Below, piece by piece: positions 1 to 6,183 of a DNA stretch of 6,183 nt. Positions within the stretch are counted from its first letter, which is position 1, and each line of letters starts with the position of its first letter. The notes below the pieces were generated by a model that saw only the letters and a program-made list of their open reading frames with translations, did no database searches and was not told the DNA's origin. A program made the translations under genes and the position numbers. Source of the DNA: an uncultured Mesorhizobium sp. (GTDB lineage: Bacteria > Pseudomonadota > Alphaproteobacteria > Rhizobiales > Rhizobiaceae). The stretch covers positions 1 to 6,183 of the forward strand of contig CATMOC010000244.1 of assembly GCA_950071955.1 (NCBI GenBank), in the 5' to 3' direction.

Positions 1-1404
1 GTAGGTCCCGCCGAACGACCGGCTGCGCCCGCCGCTCCGCCGCGACCGGCCGAACAGCCGCGGCGCGTCGTCGAGGCGCCCCCGCTCGCGGCCGATCCGA
101 AGAAAGCGCCGCGCGAGCGCAGCGACAGCTACTACGACACCAAGAGCCAGGTGTTCTCGGCCCTGATCGACACGATCGATCTGTCCCAGCTCGCCAAGCT
201 CGAACCCGACAGCGCACGCGAGGAAATCCGCGACATCGTCAACGACATCATCGCGATCAAGAACTTCGCGATGTCGATTTCCGAGCAGGAGGAACTGCTC
301 GAGGACATCTGCAACGACGTCCTCGGCTATGGACCGCTCGAACCTCTCCTGGCGCGCGACGACATCGCCGACATCATGGTGAACGGGTCCAAGAACGTCT
401 ACATCGAGGTGAACGGCAAGGTCGAGCAGACGGCTATCCGCTTCCGCGACAACCAGCAGCTGCTCAACATCTGCCAGCGCATCGTCAGCCAGGTCGGCCG
501 CCGCGTCGATGAGTCGAGCCCGATCTGCGACGCGCGCCTTCCCGACGGCTCCCGCGTCAATGTCATCGCGCCGCCGCTCGCAATCGACGGCACCGCGCTC
601 ACGATCCGCAAGTTCAAGAAGGACAAGCTCACGCTCGACCAGCTCGTGAAGTTCGGCGCCATTTCGGCGGACGGTGCGGAGGTGCTGAAGATCATCGGGC
701 GCGTGCGTTGCAACGTCGTCATCTCGGGTGGCACCGGTTCGGGCAAGACGACGCTGCTCAACTGCCTGACCAACTACATCGACCGCGACGAACGCATCAT
801 CACCTGCGAGGATTCCGCCGAGCTCCAGCTCCAGCAGCCGCACGTCGTGCGCCTTGAAACGCGCCCGCCGAACCTCGAGGGCGAGGGCGAGATAACGATG
901 CGCGACCTCGTCAAGAACTGCCTGCGCATGCGTCCCGAGCGGATCATCGTCGGCGAGGTGCGCGGACCCGAGGTGTTCGACCTGCTCCAGGCGATGAACA
1001 CCGGTCACGACGGCTCGATGGGCACCATCCACTCCAACTCGCCGCGCGAGTGTCTGAACCGCATCGAATCCATGATCGCCATGGGCGGATACACCCTTCC
1101 GCAGAAGACCGTGCGCGAGATCGTCGTCGGATCCGTCGACGTCATCATCCAGGCCGCGCGCCTGCGCGACGGTTCGCGCCGCATCACCCACATCACCGAG
1201 GTGCTGGGCATGGAAGGCGACGTCATCATCACGCAGGACATCGTCCTCTACAACATCCAGGGCGAAGATCAGAACGGCCGCCTCATCGGCAAGCACGTCT
1301 CGACAGGCGTCGGCCGGCCGAAATTCTGGGAACGCGCGCGCTACTACAATGAGGAATCACGCCTCGCCAACGCCCTAGAGGCGATGGAAAAGCAGGTTGG
1401 CTGA
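1..1404 (+). CDS. cpaF: CpaF/TadA-family pilus assembly ATPase (5' end outside window)
   Basis: This is the type II/IV secretion-system ATPase of the Tad/Cpa pilus, a cytoplasmic hexamer that powers Flp pilin assembly through TadB/TadC. The frame is open from base 1, so the gene starts before the window; 467 residues are visible. Using window codon numbers, codons 1-40 are a Pro/Ala/Arg-rich linker. A helical N-terminal domain follows from about codon 41 ([21 protein letters not shown]). Walker A GGTGSGKT is at 243-250, the acidic EDSAEL box at 270-275, the Walker B-like IIVGEVRG with its Glu at 319, and the His box [11 protein letters not shown] with His336 and His344. The GTG at 151 is an internal Val codon and not the start: the conserved sequence continues unbroken upstream of it and no ribosome site precedes it. 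The stop TGA lies 31 bp before tadB, which suggests one operon. Family assignment is firm; only the true start is unknown. Confidence 0.96.
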   Translation, partial: VGPAERPAAPAAPPRPAEQPRRVVEAPPLAADPKKAPRERSDSYYDTKSQVFSALIDTIDLSQLAKLEPDSAREEIRDIVNDIIAIKNFAMSISEQEELLEDICNDVLGYGPLEPLLARDDIADIMVNGSKNVYIEVNGKVEQTAIRFRDNQQLLNICQRIVSQVGRRVDESSPICDARLPDGSRVNVIAPPLAIDGTALTIRKFKKDKLTLDQLVKFGAISADGAEVLKIIGRVRCNVVISGGTGSGKTTLLNCLTNYIDRDERIITCEDSAELQLQQPHVVRLETRPPNLEGEGEITMRDLVKNCLRMRPERIIVGEVRGPEVFDLLQAMNTGHDGSMGTIHSNSPRECLNRIESMIAMGGYTLPQKTVREIVVGSVDVIIQAARLRDGSRRITHITEVLGMEGDVIITQDIVLYNIQGEDQNGRLIGKHVSTGVGRPKFWERARYYNEESRLANALEAMEKQVG

Positions 1405-1435
1405 GGGCGGATGGCAGTGAACGGGGCGCCGCGCA

Positions 1436-2449
1436 ATGTTCGGAATTGATACGACGGTCCTAGCGATCATAGCACTCGCCGGCCTTTCCGCCGGCGCGCT
1501 CGCCTATGCGTTCATGTTCAACTCGATCACCAACGAGCGCAAGGCCGGCAAGCGGCTCGAAACGATCAAGAAGGCCGAGACCGATCGCTCCGTGGTCAAG
1601 GCCTCGCGCGACCGGCTGGCTGAAGCTGCCAAGCGCCGCAAATCCGTGCAGGATTCCCTCAAGGACCTGGACGAGAAGCAGAAGAAAAAAGACCTCAACA
1701 TCAAGAAGCCGCCGCTCAAGGTCCAGATCAAGCAGGCGGGGCTCGAGACTTCGCTCCAACGCTTCTATGTCTATTCAACCATTTCGGCGCTGGTCTTCAC
1801 GGTCCTCGCCTTCGCCTTGGGAGCGCCCTGGTGGGTGCTGCCCGGCGCGGCCCTGGCCGGCGGGCTCGGCGTTCCCCGCTGGGTGATCGCCTTCATGCGC
1901 GGCCGGCGGATCAAGGCCTTCCTCGATGAACTGCCCAATTCCCTCGACATCATCGTCCGCTCGGTGAAATCGGGTCTGCCGCTGAACGACGGCGTCCGGC
2001 TGATCGCCAGCGAGTCCCGCGACCCCGTCCGCACCGAATTCCGCAGGATCGTCGAAGCGCAGCAGCTGGGGCTCTCCATCCCCGAGGCGGCCATGCGCAT
2101 GTCCGAGACCATGCCCTGCGCGGAAGCCGGCTTCTTCGGGATCGTGATCCAGATCCAGAGCCAGGCGGGCGGCAACCTTTCCGAGGCGCTGGGAAATCTC
2201 TCGCGCGTGCTGCGCGACCGCAAGCGCATGAAGGCCAAGATCGCCGCGCTGTCCATGGAAGCGAAAGCGTCGGCCGCGATCATCGGGGCGCTGCCGTTCA
2301 TCGTCGCGTTCCTCGTCTACCTTTCGAGCCCGTCCTACATCATGCCGCTCTTCACGACGAGCACGGGACATCTGGTGATCGGCTGCTCGCTGGTGTGGAT
2401 GTCGGTCGGCATCTTCGTGATGAAGAAGATGATGAATTTCGACATCTAG
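1436..2449 (+). CDS. tadB: TadB, inner-membrane platform protein of the Tad pilus (type II secretion F domain)
   Basis: TadB (CpaG in the Caulobacter naming) is a polytopic inner-membrane protein. With TadC it forms the platform on which CpaF acts. The predicted protein has 337 residues, usual for the family. It starts with a membrane segment (about 7-28), then a long, very charged Lys/Arg/Glu/Asp stretch (about 32-100, probably helical or coiled coil). A hydrophobic pair follows at about 110-152. The T2SSF domain runs from about 162 (FLDELPNSLDIIVRSVKSG) to 268, and two membrane segments close the protein (about 278-298 and 308-330). The ATG at 1436 is preceded by a G-rich GGGG (1423-1426) nine bases upstream. 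An ATG at 1411 is in another frame and soon meets a stop. The gene follows cpaF by 31 bp, so co-transcription is likely. The TAG stop is the first edge of the palindromic repeat that separates it from tadC. Confidence 0.95.
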   Translation: MFGIDTTVLAIIALAGLSAGALAYAFMFNSITNERKAGKRLETIKKAETDRSVVKASRDRLAEAAKRRKSVQDSLKDLDEKQKKKDLNIKKPPLKVQIKQAGLETSLQRFYVYSTISALVFTVLAFALGAPWWVLPGAALAGGLGVPRWVIAFMRGRRIKAFLDELPNSLDIIVRSVKSGLPLNDGVRLIASESRDPVRTEFRRIVEAQQLGLSIPEAAMRMSETMPCAEAGFFGIVIQIQSQAGGNLSEALGNLSRVLRDRKRMKAKIAALSMEAKASAAIIGALPFIVAFLVYLSSPSYIMPLFTTSTGHLVIGCSLVWMSVGIFVMKKMMNFDI

Positions 2450-2523
2450 CGCGTGTCGCCCGAAGGCGGGAACCGGTTTCGGGACAGCTTGCTGGATACA
2501 TGAATTTTAAGCGCGACATGCGC
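2449..2523. repeat. Nested palindromic intergenic element, RIME-like, between tadB and tadC
   Basis: The outer arms GCGCGTGTCGC (2449-2459) and GCGACATGCGC (2513-2523) pair over 11 bp with a single G-T (G-U in RNA) wobble. Inside them, GTCGCCCGAA (2455-2464) and TTCGGGAC (2478-2485) form a second hairpin with one bulged base, around a GGGAACCGGTTT core (2468-2479). The two hairpins share bases 2455-2459, so they may be alternative folds. This architecture and the GGGAACCGGTTT...CGGGA and GCGACATGCG words resemble the short palindromic intergenic repeats (RIME type) I know from rhizobial genomes. That resemblance is from memory and was not searched. The element begins on the last base of the tadB stop codon and lies inside the operon, so it would be transcribed. 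It could act on mRNA stability or partial termination; there is no T-run after either hairpin. Confidence 0.6.
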
Positions 2524-2552
2524 GTCTGAACGACCGAGACGCGCCTTGGAGT

Positions 2553-2557
2553 GGAAG
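2553..2557 (+). promoter_or_regulatory. Ribosome binding site that sets the tadC start
   Basis: GGAAG at 2553-2557 lies eight bases before the ATG at 2566, which is good spacing. A GTG at 2551 is in the same frame and would add five residues (VEAEA), but its only purines (GGA) are directly adjacent and too close to serve it. The ATG is therefore preferred. Confidence 0.55.
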
Positions 2558-2565
2558 CGGAAGCG

Positions 2566-3585
2566 ATGACCGAACAAATCAGCAAGGTGCTATTCGATCC
2601 TTCCTTCCTCATCGCGCTGCTCGTGGGTGTCGCGGTCTTCGCCACGATATTTACGGCGCTGCCGGCGCTCGGCGGCAACGAGTTGAAGATCCGGATGAAG
2701 ACCGTGGCGCTCGAGCGCGACGAGCTTCGCGCCAAGCAGCGCGCGCGGCTGGCGGCGGATGCCGAACGGCGGCGCAAGGGCCTGCGCGAAGAGCAGTCGC
2801 TGGGCATGCGCAACATCGTCGACCGGCTCGACCTGAGACGCGCGCTTGCCGACGAGGCGACGCTTTCGAAGCTGAAGATGGCCGGTTTCCGCGGCCAGAA
2901 CCCTTTGACACGCTTCCTGTTCTTCCGGCTCGTCCTGCCGTTCGTCGGCCTGCTGCTCGGCGCCGTCTACATCTTCCTGTTCAACGGGCTTCCCGAACAG
3001 CCTCTGTTCATCAAGGCCTTCGTCATCGTCGTTTGTGCCTATGGCGGCTTCTACGCCCCGGTCGTCTACATCAACAACAGGGCGTCAAAGCGCAAGCAGG
3101 CGATCCAGAAGGCCTGGCCCGACGCGCTCGACCTGATGCTGATCTGCGTGGAATCGGGCATGTCGATCGAGGCCGCGTTCCGCAAGGTCGCCGAGGAGAT
3201 CGGCGTCCAGTCGGTGGAACTCGCCGAGGAACTCGTGCTGACCAATGCCGAACTCTCCTTCCTGCAGGAGCGCCGCCAGGCCTACGAGAACCTCTCGAAC
3301 CGCACCGGCCTCGAATCGGTCAAGAGCGTCAGCCAGGCGCTGATCCAGGCGGAGCGCTACGGCACGCCGATCGCGCACGCGCTGCGCGTGCTCGCCCAGG
3401 AGAGCCGCGAGATGCGCATGAACGAGGCCGAGAAGAAGGCCGCCGCCCTCCCGCCGAAGCTTACCGTGCCGATGATCCTGTTCTTCCTGCCGGTCCTGTT
3501 CGCCGTGATTCTCGGCCCCGCCATCATGCAGTTCAGCGAACAGGGCGTGTTCGGCGACAAGGGAGAGTCGACCGCCCAACAGTAA
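2566..3585 (+). CDS. tadC: TadC, second inner-membrane platform protein of the Tad pilus (type II secretion F domain)
   Basis: TadC (CpaH) is the partner of TadB in the inner-membrane platform of the Flp/Tad pilus. From the ATG at 2566 it has 339 residues. It shows an N-terminal membrane segment (about 12-32), then a charged Arg/Glu/Lys/Ala-rich helix (about 40-80). The segment MRNIVDRLDLRRAL leads into two membrane helices (about 119-139 and 148-168). The T2SSF domain follows from about 183 (AWPDALDLMLICVESGMSIEAAF) to about 285, and a last membrane helix sits at about 300-320 (VPMILFFLPVLFAVILGPAIM). The short polar tail ends in STAQQ. It is paralogous to TadB but clearly distinct, with the ESGMSIEAAF motif typical of TadC. 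It lies 116 bp after tadB with a palindromic repeat between. It is the last recognisable gene of the operon on this strand. Confidence 0.95.
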   Translation: MTEQISKVLFDPSFLIALLVGVAVFATIFTALPALGGNELKIRMKTVALERDELRAKQRARLAADAERRRKGLREEQSLGMRNIVDRLDLRRALADEATLSKLKMAGFRGQNPLTRFLFFRLVLPFVGLLLGAVYIFLFNGLPEQPLFIKAFVIVVCAYGGFYAPVVYINNRASKRKQAIQKAWPDALDLMLICVESGMSIEAAFRKVAEEIGVQSVELAEELVLTNAELSFLQERRQAYENLSNRTGLESVKSVSQALIQAERYGTPIAHALRVLAQESREMRMNEAEKKAAALPPKLTVPMILFFLPVLFAVILGPAIMQFSEQGVFGDKGESTAQQ

Positions 3586-3600
3586 GGGCGAGCGCGGGAA

Positions 3601-3661
3601 ACCGAGGCTCTCGGTACGGTGCATGAGGACCGCCGTTCGCGGCTCTCGCGCGCGGAGAGCC
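3601..3661 (+). terminator. Two tandem hairpins just after tadC, possible operon end
   Basis: The first hairpin pairs ACCGAG (3601-3606) with CTCGGT (3610-3615) around a 3-base loop, 15 bp after the tadC stop. The second pairs GGCTCTC (3641-3647) with GAGAGCC (3655-3661) around a 7-base loop. Both are perfect stems in the right place for transcript-end or 3'-protection structures. Neither is followed by a T-run, so a classical intrinsic terminator is not shown. Assignment as terminator is an inference from position. Confidence 0.3.
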
Positions 3662-3771
3662 CGACGCCCCCACTCGCACCGAATTCCTGGTACCGGCTTG
3701 GACTATCGACGCCAGCCCTCCGGATCGCTCCCTTTTCATCCGCCCCGCATCTACACCTACTGATTCTCCCA

Positions 3772-3809
3772 TCGCCCTCGCGTGACGCTCGGTCCGGACG
3801 TGAGGGCGA
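3772..3809. other. Strong 12-bp stem-loop in the convergent spacer
   Basis: TCGCCCTCGCGT (3772-3783) pairs with ACGTGAGGGCGA (3798-3809). Eleven pairs are Watson-Crick and one is G-T (3780/3801), around a 14-base loop. It is the longest uninterrupted stem I found in the spacer. It lies 186 bp after tadC and is not followed by T residues. Its role is unknown: a 3'-UTR structure, part of a small RNA, or an uncharacterised palindromic repeat are all possible. Confidence 0.45.
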
Positions 3810-3837
3810 CGGCGTCTGGGTCGACGCGCAACGGTGG

Positions 3838-3852
3838 CGGCTTGCCAAGCCG
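3838..3852. other. 15-bp dyad CGGCTTG-C-CAAGCCG
   Basis: Two perfect 7-base arms surround one central base, the geometry of a dimeric DNA-binding protein's operator. There is no promoter or gene start next to it, so a regulatory role is not supported by context and it may be chance. Confidence 0.25.
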
Positions 3853-4161
3853 GTCGCCGAAGACGAGGACGAATGCACCGGCGGACCCGGAGGTGCCGCG
3901 CCGAATTCTTTCTTGGGAAGTTGCCTTGCGGAGGTTGGTCGGCGATACCGCCTTGGCCCTCTCCGAAACGGCAAGACGATGATACGGGCCCGGTCCGAGA
4001 CCTGCAGCGATGGTCGAGCCGGGGTTTCAGGAGGTGGAGTGGTTTCACGAGGCGGACGACCGGGCGCGAACCGTCGCCTTTTTGGACGCCCTCGGTGTCC
4101 GCAAGGCGCAGGCGCGCGCCTCCCCGACCCGTTCGTCAGGGGAAGCCGGCGCTGTCGGCGC

Positions 4162-4974
4162 TCAGTTGGTGTTCTTTTCCTCGTCCTTGATCTCGCTCCA
4201 GGCGTTCTGCTGGGCGAGCATAGAGCGGAGATAGGTCACGTTGGCCTCCGCCTGCTGGGGGGAGAGTTCCTGGCGGGCAAGCGTCTCCGCTTCCTCGAAG
4301 CGGCCTTGGAGGCCGACGACGAGGGCGAGGTTCTGGCGCACGCGACTGTCCGCGCCGGGCGCGGTCGCGGCCGCGCGCATGTGGGTCTCGGCCGACTTCA
4401 GGTCGCCTTCCAGCAGGTACGACATGCCGAGGTTGGAGAGCACGGACGGCTCGTTGGGCTTCATGTCGAGCGCGCGGCGGTAGAGCGCGCGGGCGTCGCC
4501 CTGCCGTCCGAGCTGGTCGAGGATCGCGGCCTCGGCCGAAAGAAGCCGCCAGTCCGGATACTCCGGCGTCTGCGCCCTGCGCACGGCATCCAGCGCCGGC
4601 TCGAGCTGTCCGGCGGCGGCCAGCGCCTTGCCGTAGGCGGCGAGAACGTCGCGGTCCTTCGGATGCGTGATGGCGAGCTTGCGCATTACCGCCAGAGCCT
4701 GGTCGGTGCGTCCGTCCATCTGGAGAACCGATGCATAGCGAAGCGCCACCGCCTTGTTCGCCGGATCCTTGGCATAGCTCCGCCCCAGCGTTCCCGCCGC
4801 GGTGTCGAGTTCCTGCGAAGACATCTGCGCGATCGGCTTGCCGCTATCGCGCCCGATCGACCCGGTCGTGAGTTTCGAATTGGCACAACCGGAGAGCGCT
4901 ACGGCAAACACCAGGGCCATGGCCCCTGTCTGCCACGATCTGGCAGTTGCGTTCGCTCCCGTGTTGGTCAACAT
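4162..4974 (-). CDS. tadD: TPR-repeat lipoprotein, probable pilus assembly protein TadD
   Basis: The predicted protein has 270 residues. A signal peptide ends in the lipobox LSGC, with Cys30 as the expected lipidated residue (ALVFAVALSGC at 20-30), so it should be a membrane-anchored lipoprotein, probably facing the periplasm. About five TPR units follow: roughly 74-106, 107-140, 142-174, 175-208 and 209-240, with classic A-G-Y/A-P spacing such as ALYRRALDMKPNEPSVLSNLGMSYLLEGD. The C-terminus is short and acidic/polar. TadD lipoproteins of Tad systems have this form and length and are thought to help outer-membrane secretin assembly. The position beside tadC supports the call, although the gene is transcribed toward the operon. 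The start at 4974 is chosen because GGAGAAGG precedes it and the lipobox is then correctly placed. A start at 5127 would add 51 unlikely residues and overlap the divergent gene. A general TPR lipoprotein not tied to the pilus remains possible. Confidence 0.85.
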   Translation of the reverse strand: MLTNTGANATARSWQTGAMALVFAVALSGCANSKLTTGSIGRDSGKPIAQMSSQELDTAAGTLGRSYAKDPANKAVALRYASVLQMDGRTDQALAVMRKLAITHPKDRDVLAAYGKALAAAGQLEPALDAVRRAQTPEYPDWRLLSAEAAILDQLGRQGDARALYRRALDMKPNEPSVLSNLGMSYLLEGDLKSAETHMRAAATAPGADSRVRQNLALVVGLQGRFEEAETLARQELSPQQAEANVTYLRSMLAQQNAWSEIKDEEKNTN

Positions 4975-4978
4975 GCCG

Positions 4979-4986
4979 CCTTCTCC
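4979..4986 (-). promoter_or_regulatory. Ribosome binding site of the TPR lipoprotein gene
   Basis: On the minus strand GGAGAAGG ends four bases before the ATG at 4974 (six bases from the GGAGAA core). It is a strong Shine-Dalgarno match and decides the shorter start over the in-frame upstream codons. Confidence 0.7.
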
Positions 4987-5016
4987 GCTTCGCCTCTTCG
5001 TGCCGGACGAGGCAAA

Positions 5017-5048
5017 GGAATATTCCGTTAACCCTAATGGTTGGTTAA
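5017..5048. promoter_or_regulatory. AT-rich divergent control region with CtrA-like box and palindromes
   Basis: This is the only AT-rich patch between the divergent lipoprotein and aminopeptidase genes. It contains a perfect palindrome GGAATATTCC (5017-5026) and an inverted repeat TTAACC (5028-5033) / GGTTAA (5043-5048). CTAA-N7-TTAA (5034-5048) on the plus strand reads TTAA-N7-TTAG on the minus strand, one base off the alphaproteobacterial CtrA consensus TTAA-N7-TTAA. On the minus strand TTAACC, 17 bases, then GAATAT is a weak -35/-10-like pair about 45 bp before the lipoprotein start. Regulation by CtrA is an inference. I see no convincing separate promoter for the aminopeptidase gene. Confidence 0.35.
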
Positions 5049-5079
5049 GGAGGCGCAGGCCCGCGCCGTCGAAGCAACC

Positions 5080-5085
5080 GAGGAG
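5080..5085 (+). promoter_or_regulatory. Ribosome binding site of the aminopeptidase gene
   Basis: GAGGAG ends eight bases before the ATG at 5094, a good Shine-Dalgarno match and spacing that supports this start. Confidence 0.65.
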
Positions 5086-5093
5086 CCCCCGCC

Positions 5094-6183
5094 ATGCCCG
5101 TCGAACTGACCGCGACGAAATCCGCAACCGCTCTCCCGATCCACTTCGTCACCAAGGGACGGATCGAGGAGGCAGGGCTTGCGCCGGACGTCGTGGAATG
5201 GGCGAAGGCGAACGGCTTCACCGGCCAGCCCGGCCGCGTACTGCTCCTGCCCGGACCGCGCGGCGCGGCGGGCGCCCTCCTCGGCATATCCGCCGGGAGC
5301 GAGGGCCACGCGCCGCTGATCAGCGGCGCGCTGGGAAAGGAACTTCCCGAGGGGGATTGGCACTTCGCCGCCCAGCCGGCCGATCCCGCGCTGGCGCTGC
5401 TCGGCGCCGTTCTCGGCGGCTACAGGTTCACCCGCTATTCCGGTAAGCCGGGCAACGCAGTCCGCCTCGCGGTCCCCGAGGGGGGTGATGCCGGGCGGGT
5501 GCGCCGCATTGCCGACGGCGTCTTCCTGGCGCGCGATCTTGTTAACACTCCGACCAGCGATCTCGGCCCCGCGCAGCTGGAAGAGGCCGTGCGCACGCTC
5601 GGAGCGGCCCACGACGCCGAAGTGCGGTCGATCATCGGCGATGCGCTGATTCCGGAAAATTTCCCGTTGATCCACGCGGTCGGCCGCGCCTCCACGGAAG
5701 CACCGCGCCTGATCGATCTGCGCTGGGGCCGAGACGACGCCCCGAAGGTGACGCTGGTCGGCAAGGGCGTCTGCTTCGACACCGGCGGCCTCGACATCAA
5801 GCCCGCCAGCGGCATGCTGATCATGAAGAAGGACATGGGCGGCGCGGCCAACGTGCTCGGCCTCGCATCGATGATCATGGCCGCTCGCATGAACGTTCGG
5901 CTGCGCGTGCTGATTCCGGCCGTCGAGAACGCCATCGCGGGCAACGCCTTCCGTCCCGGCGACGTCCTGAAGAGCCGCAAGGGCCCAACCGTGGAAATCG
6001 GCAACACCGACGCGGAAGGCCGGCTGGTGCTGGCCGATGCGCTGGCGCTCGGCGACGAGGAGGAACCGGCGATCATGATCGACATGGCAACGCTCACGGG
6101 TGCCGCCCGCGTTGCCGTCGGTCCCGATCTGGCGCCGTACTACGCCAACGACGAAGGCCTCGCAGCGGCTATCGAAGAGGCGG
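5094..6183 (+). CDS. M17 leucyl aminopeptidase family protein (3' end outside window)
   Basis: This is a cytosolic metallo-aminopeptidase that removes N-terminal residues from peptides with two divalent metal ions. 363 residues are visible; the frame is open to the window end. It starts MPVELTATKSATALPIHFVTK at the ATG with a good ribosome site. A variable N-terminal domain (about 1-150) leads to RDLVNTPTSDLGP and then the M17 catalytic domain. K224 and D229 in VGKGVCFDTGG, K236, D247 in KKDMGG, and D306, E308 and R310 in the signature NTDAEGRL have exactly the relative spacing of K270, D275, K282, D293, D352, E354 and R356 of E. coli PepA. All ligands and both catalytic residues are therefore present. 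The N-terminal domain is about 46 residues shorter than in PepA, so this is probably the shorter PepB/LAP-like subgroup and may lack PepA's DNA-binding role. It is divergent from the TPR lipoprotein, and a link to the pilus is not shown. Confidence 0.93.
   Translation, partial: MPVELTATKSATALPIHFVTKGRIEEAGLAPDVVEWAKANGFTGQPGRVLLLPGPRGAAGALLGISAGSEGHAPLISGALGKELPEGDWHFAAQPADPALALLGAVLGGYRFTRYSGKPGNAVRLAVPEGGDAGRVRRIADGVFLARDLVNTPTSDLGPAQLEEAVRTLGAAHDAEVRSIIGDALIPENFPLIHAVGRASTEAPRLIDLRWGRDDAPKVTLVGKGVCFDTGGLDIKPASGMLIMKKDMGGAANVLGLASMIMAARMNVRLRVLIPAVENAIAGNAFRPGDVLKSRKGPTVEIGNTDAEGRLVLADALALGDEEEPAIMIDMATLTGAARVAVGPDLAPYYANDEGLAAAIEEA

Larger units (their letters stand above)
3586..4161. other. 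576-bp convergent intergenic spacer without a supported gene
   Basis: The spacer lies between the stops of tadC (+) and the TPR lipoprotein gene (-). Several frames are open here on both strands, but their products are Arg/Pro/Ser-rich, lack domains or ribosome sites, and run into the antisense of the neighbouring genes, as expected by chance in GC-rich DNA. Inverted repeats occur at 3601-3615, 3641-3661, 3772-3809, 3838-3852, 4084-4100 (7-bp stem with one G-T pair) and 4111-4120 (GGCGCGCGCC). A 12-bp near-exact direct repeat, GGTTTCA-n-GAGG, occurs at 4023-4034 and 4041-4052. No T-run follows a hairpin in the correct direction on either strand; the TTTTT at 4079-4083 sits on the wrong side of the 4084-4100 stem. 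A degraded gene or an untranslated RNA cannot be excluded. Confidence 0.6.

Noticed and set aside
151..1404. GTG at 151 as the start of cpaF
   Set aside because: The frame is open to base 1, and the conserved CpaF sequence [10 protein letters not shown] lies directly upstream; the GTG encodes an internal Val.
3357..4048. Overlapping minus-strand frames across the end of tadC and the spacer
   Set aside because: Arg/Ser/Pro-rich products with no domains and no ribosome sites; they overlap the coding part of tadC on the opposite strand.
4079..4100. TTTTT next to a 7-bp stem as an intrinsic terminator
   Set aside because: The T-run precedes the stem on the + strand and is an A-run after it on the - strand, so it fits termination in neither direction.
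3619..5031. A 470-codon open frame on the + strand across the spacer and antisense to the TPR gene
   Set aside because: Its product has no recognisable domain, is Arg/Gly-rich, has a GTG start without a ribosome site, and most of it is the mirror of the well-supported TPR lipoprotein. Long antisense frames are common in GC-rich DNA.
5034..5675. Minus-strand frame opposite the aminopeptidase gene
   Set aside because: It is the antisense shadow of the M17 peptidase, whose catalytic residues and ribosome site support the + strand.
1..6183. CRISPR array, transposon ends, tRNA or rRNA genes
   Set aside because: No regularly spaced repeats, no transposase-like frame with terminal repeats, and no tRNA-like or rRNA-like sequence was recognised on either strand.

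Overview
The window is GC-rich DNA with strongly G/C-ending codons. It comes from an alphaproteobacterium, most likely of the Hyphomicrobiales (Rhizobiales; a Mesorhizobium/Phyllobacteriaceae-like relative). The grounds are the protein types, the order cpaF-tadB-tadC followed by a TPR lipoprotein and a leucyl aminopeptidase, and a rhizobial-style palindromic intergenic repeat. The genus is an inference, since no database comparison was possible.

Region 1 (1-3585, + strand) is the distal part of a Tad/Cpa (Flp-type, tight adherence) pilus operon. CpaF/TadA is the secretion ATPase; its N-terminus lies before the window. TadB and TadC are the two inner-membrane platform proteins. ATP hydrolysis by the CpaF hexamer is expected to drive the TadB/TadC platform, which pulls Flp pilin out of the membrane into the growing fibre. 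A 116-bp gap between tadB and tadC holds a palindromic element that resembles the rhizobial RIME-type repeats.

Region 2 (3586-4161) is a 576-bp spacer between convergent genes. I could support no gene in it. It holds several inverted repeats, the strongest a 12-bp stem at 3772-3809, and a short stretch with coding-like codon usage near 4010-4120.

Region 3 (4162-4974, - strand) is a TPR lipoprotein, probably TadD, the pilus-assembly lipoprotein. It points toward the operon and has its own upstream region. Region 4 (4975-5093) is a divergent intergenic region with AT-rich dyads and a near-match to a CtrA box. Region 5 (5094 to the window end, + strand) is the first 363 residues of an M17 leucyl aminopeptidase family protein with a complete set of metal-binding and catalytic residues up to the cut.

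I see no rRNA, tRNA, CRISPR array, transposase or other clear mobile element. I do not see a new defence or metabolic system. The items worth a second look are the intergenic repeat, the structured convergent spacer and the divergent regulatory region.
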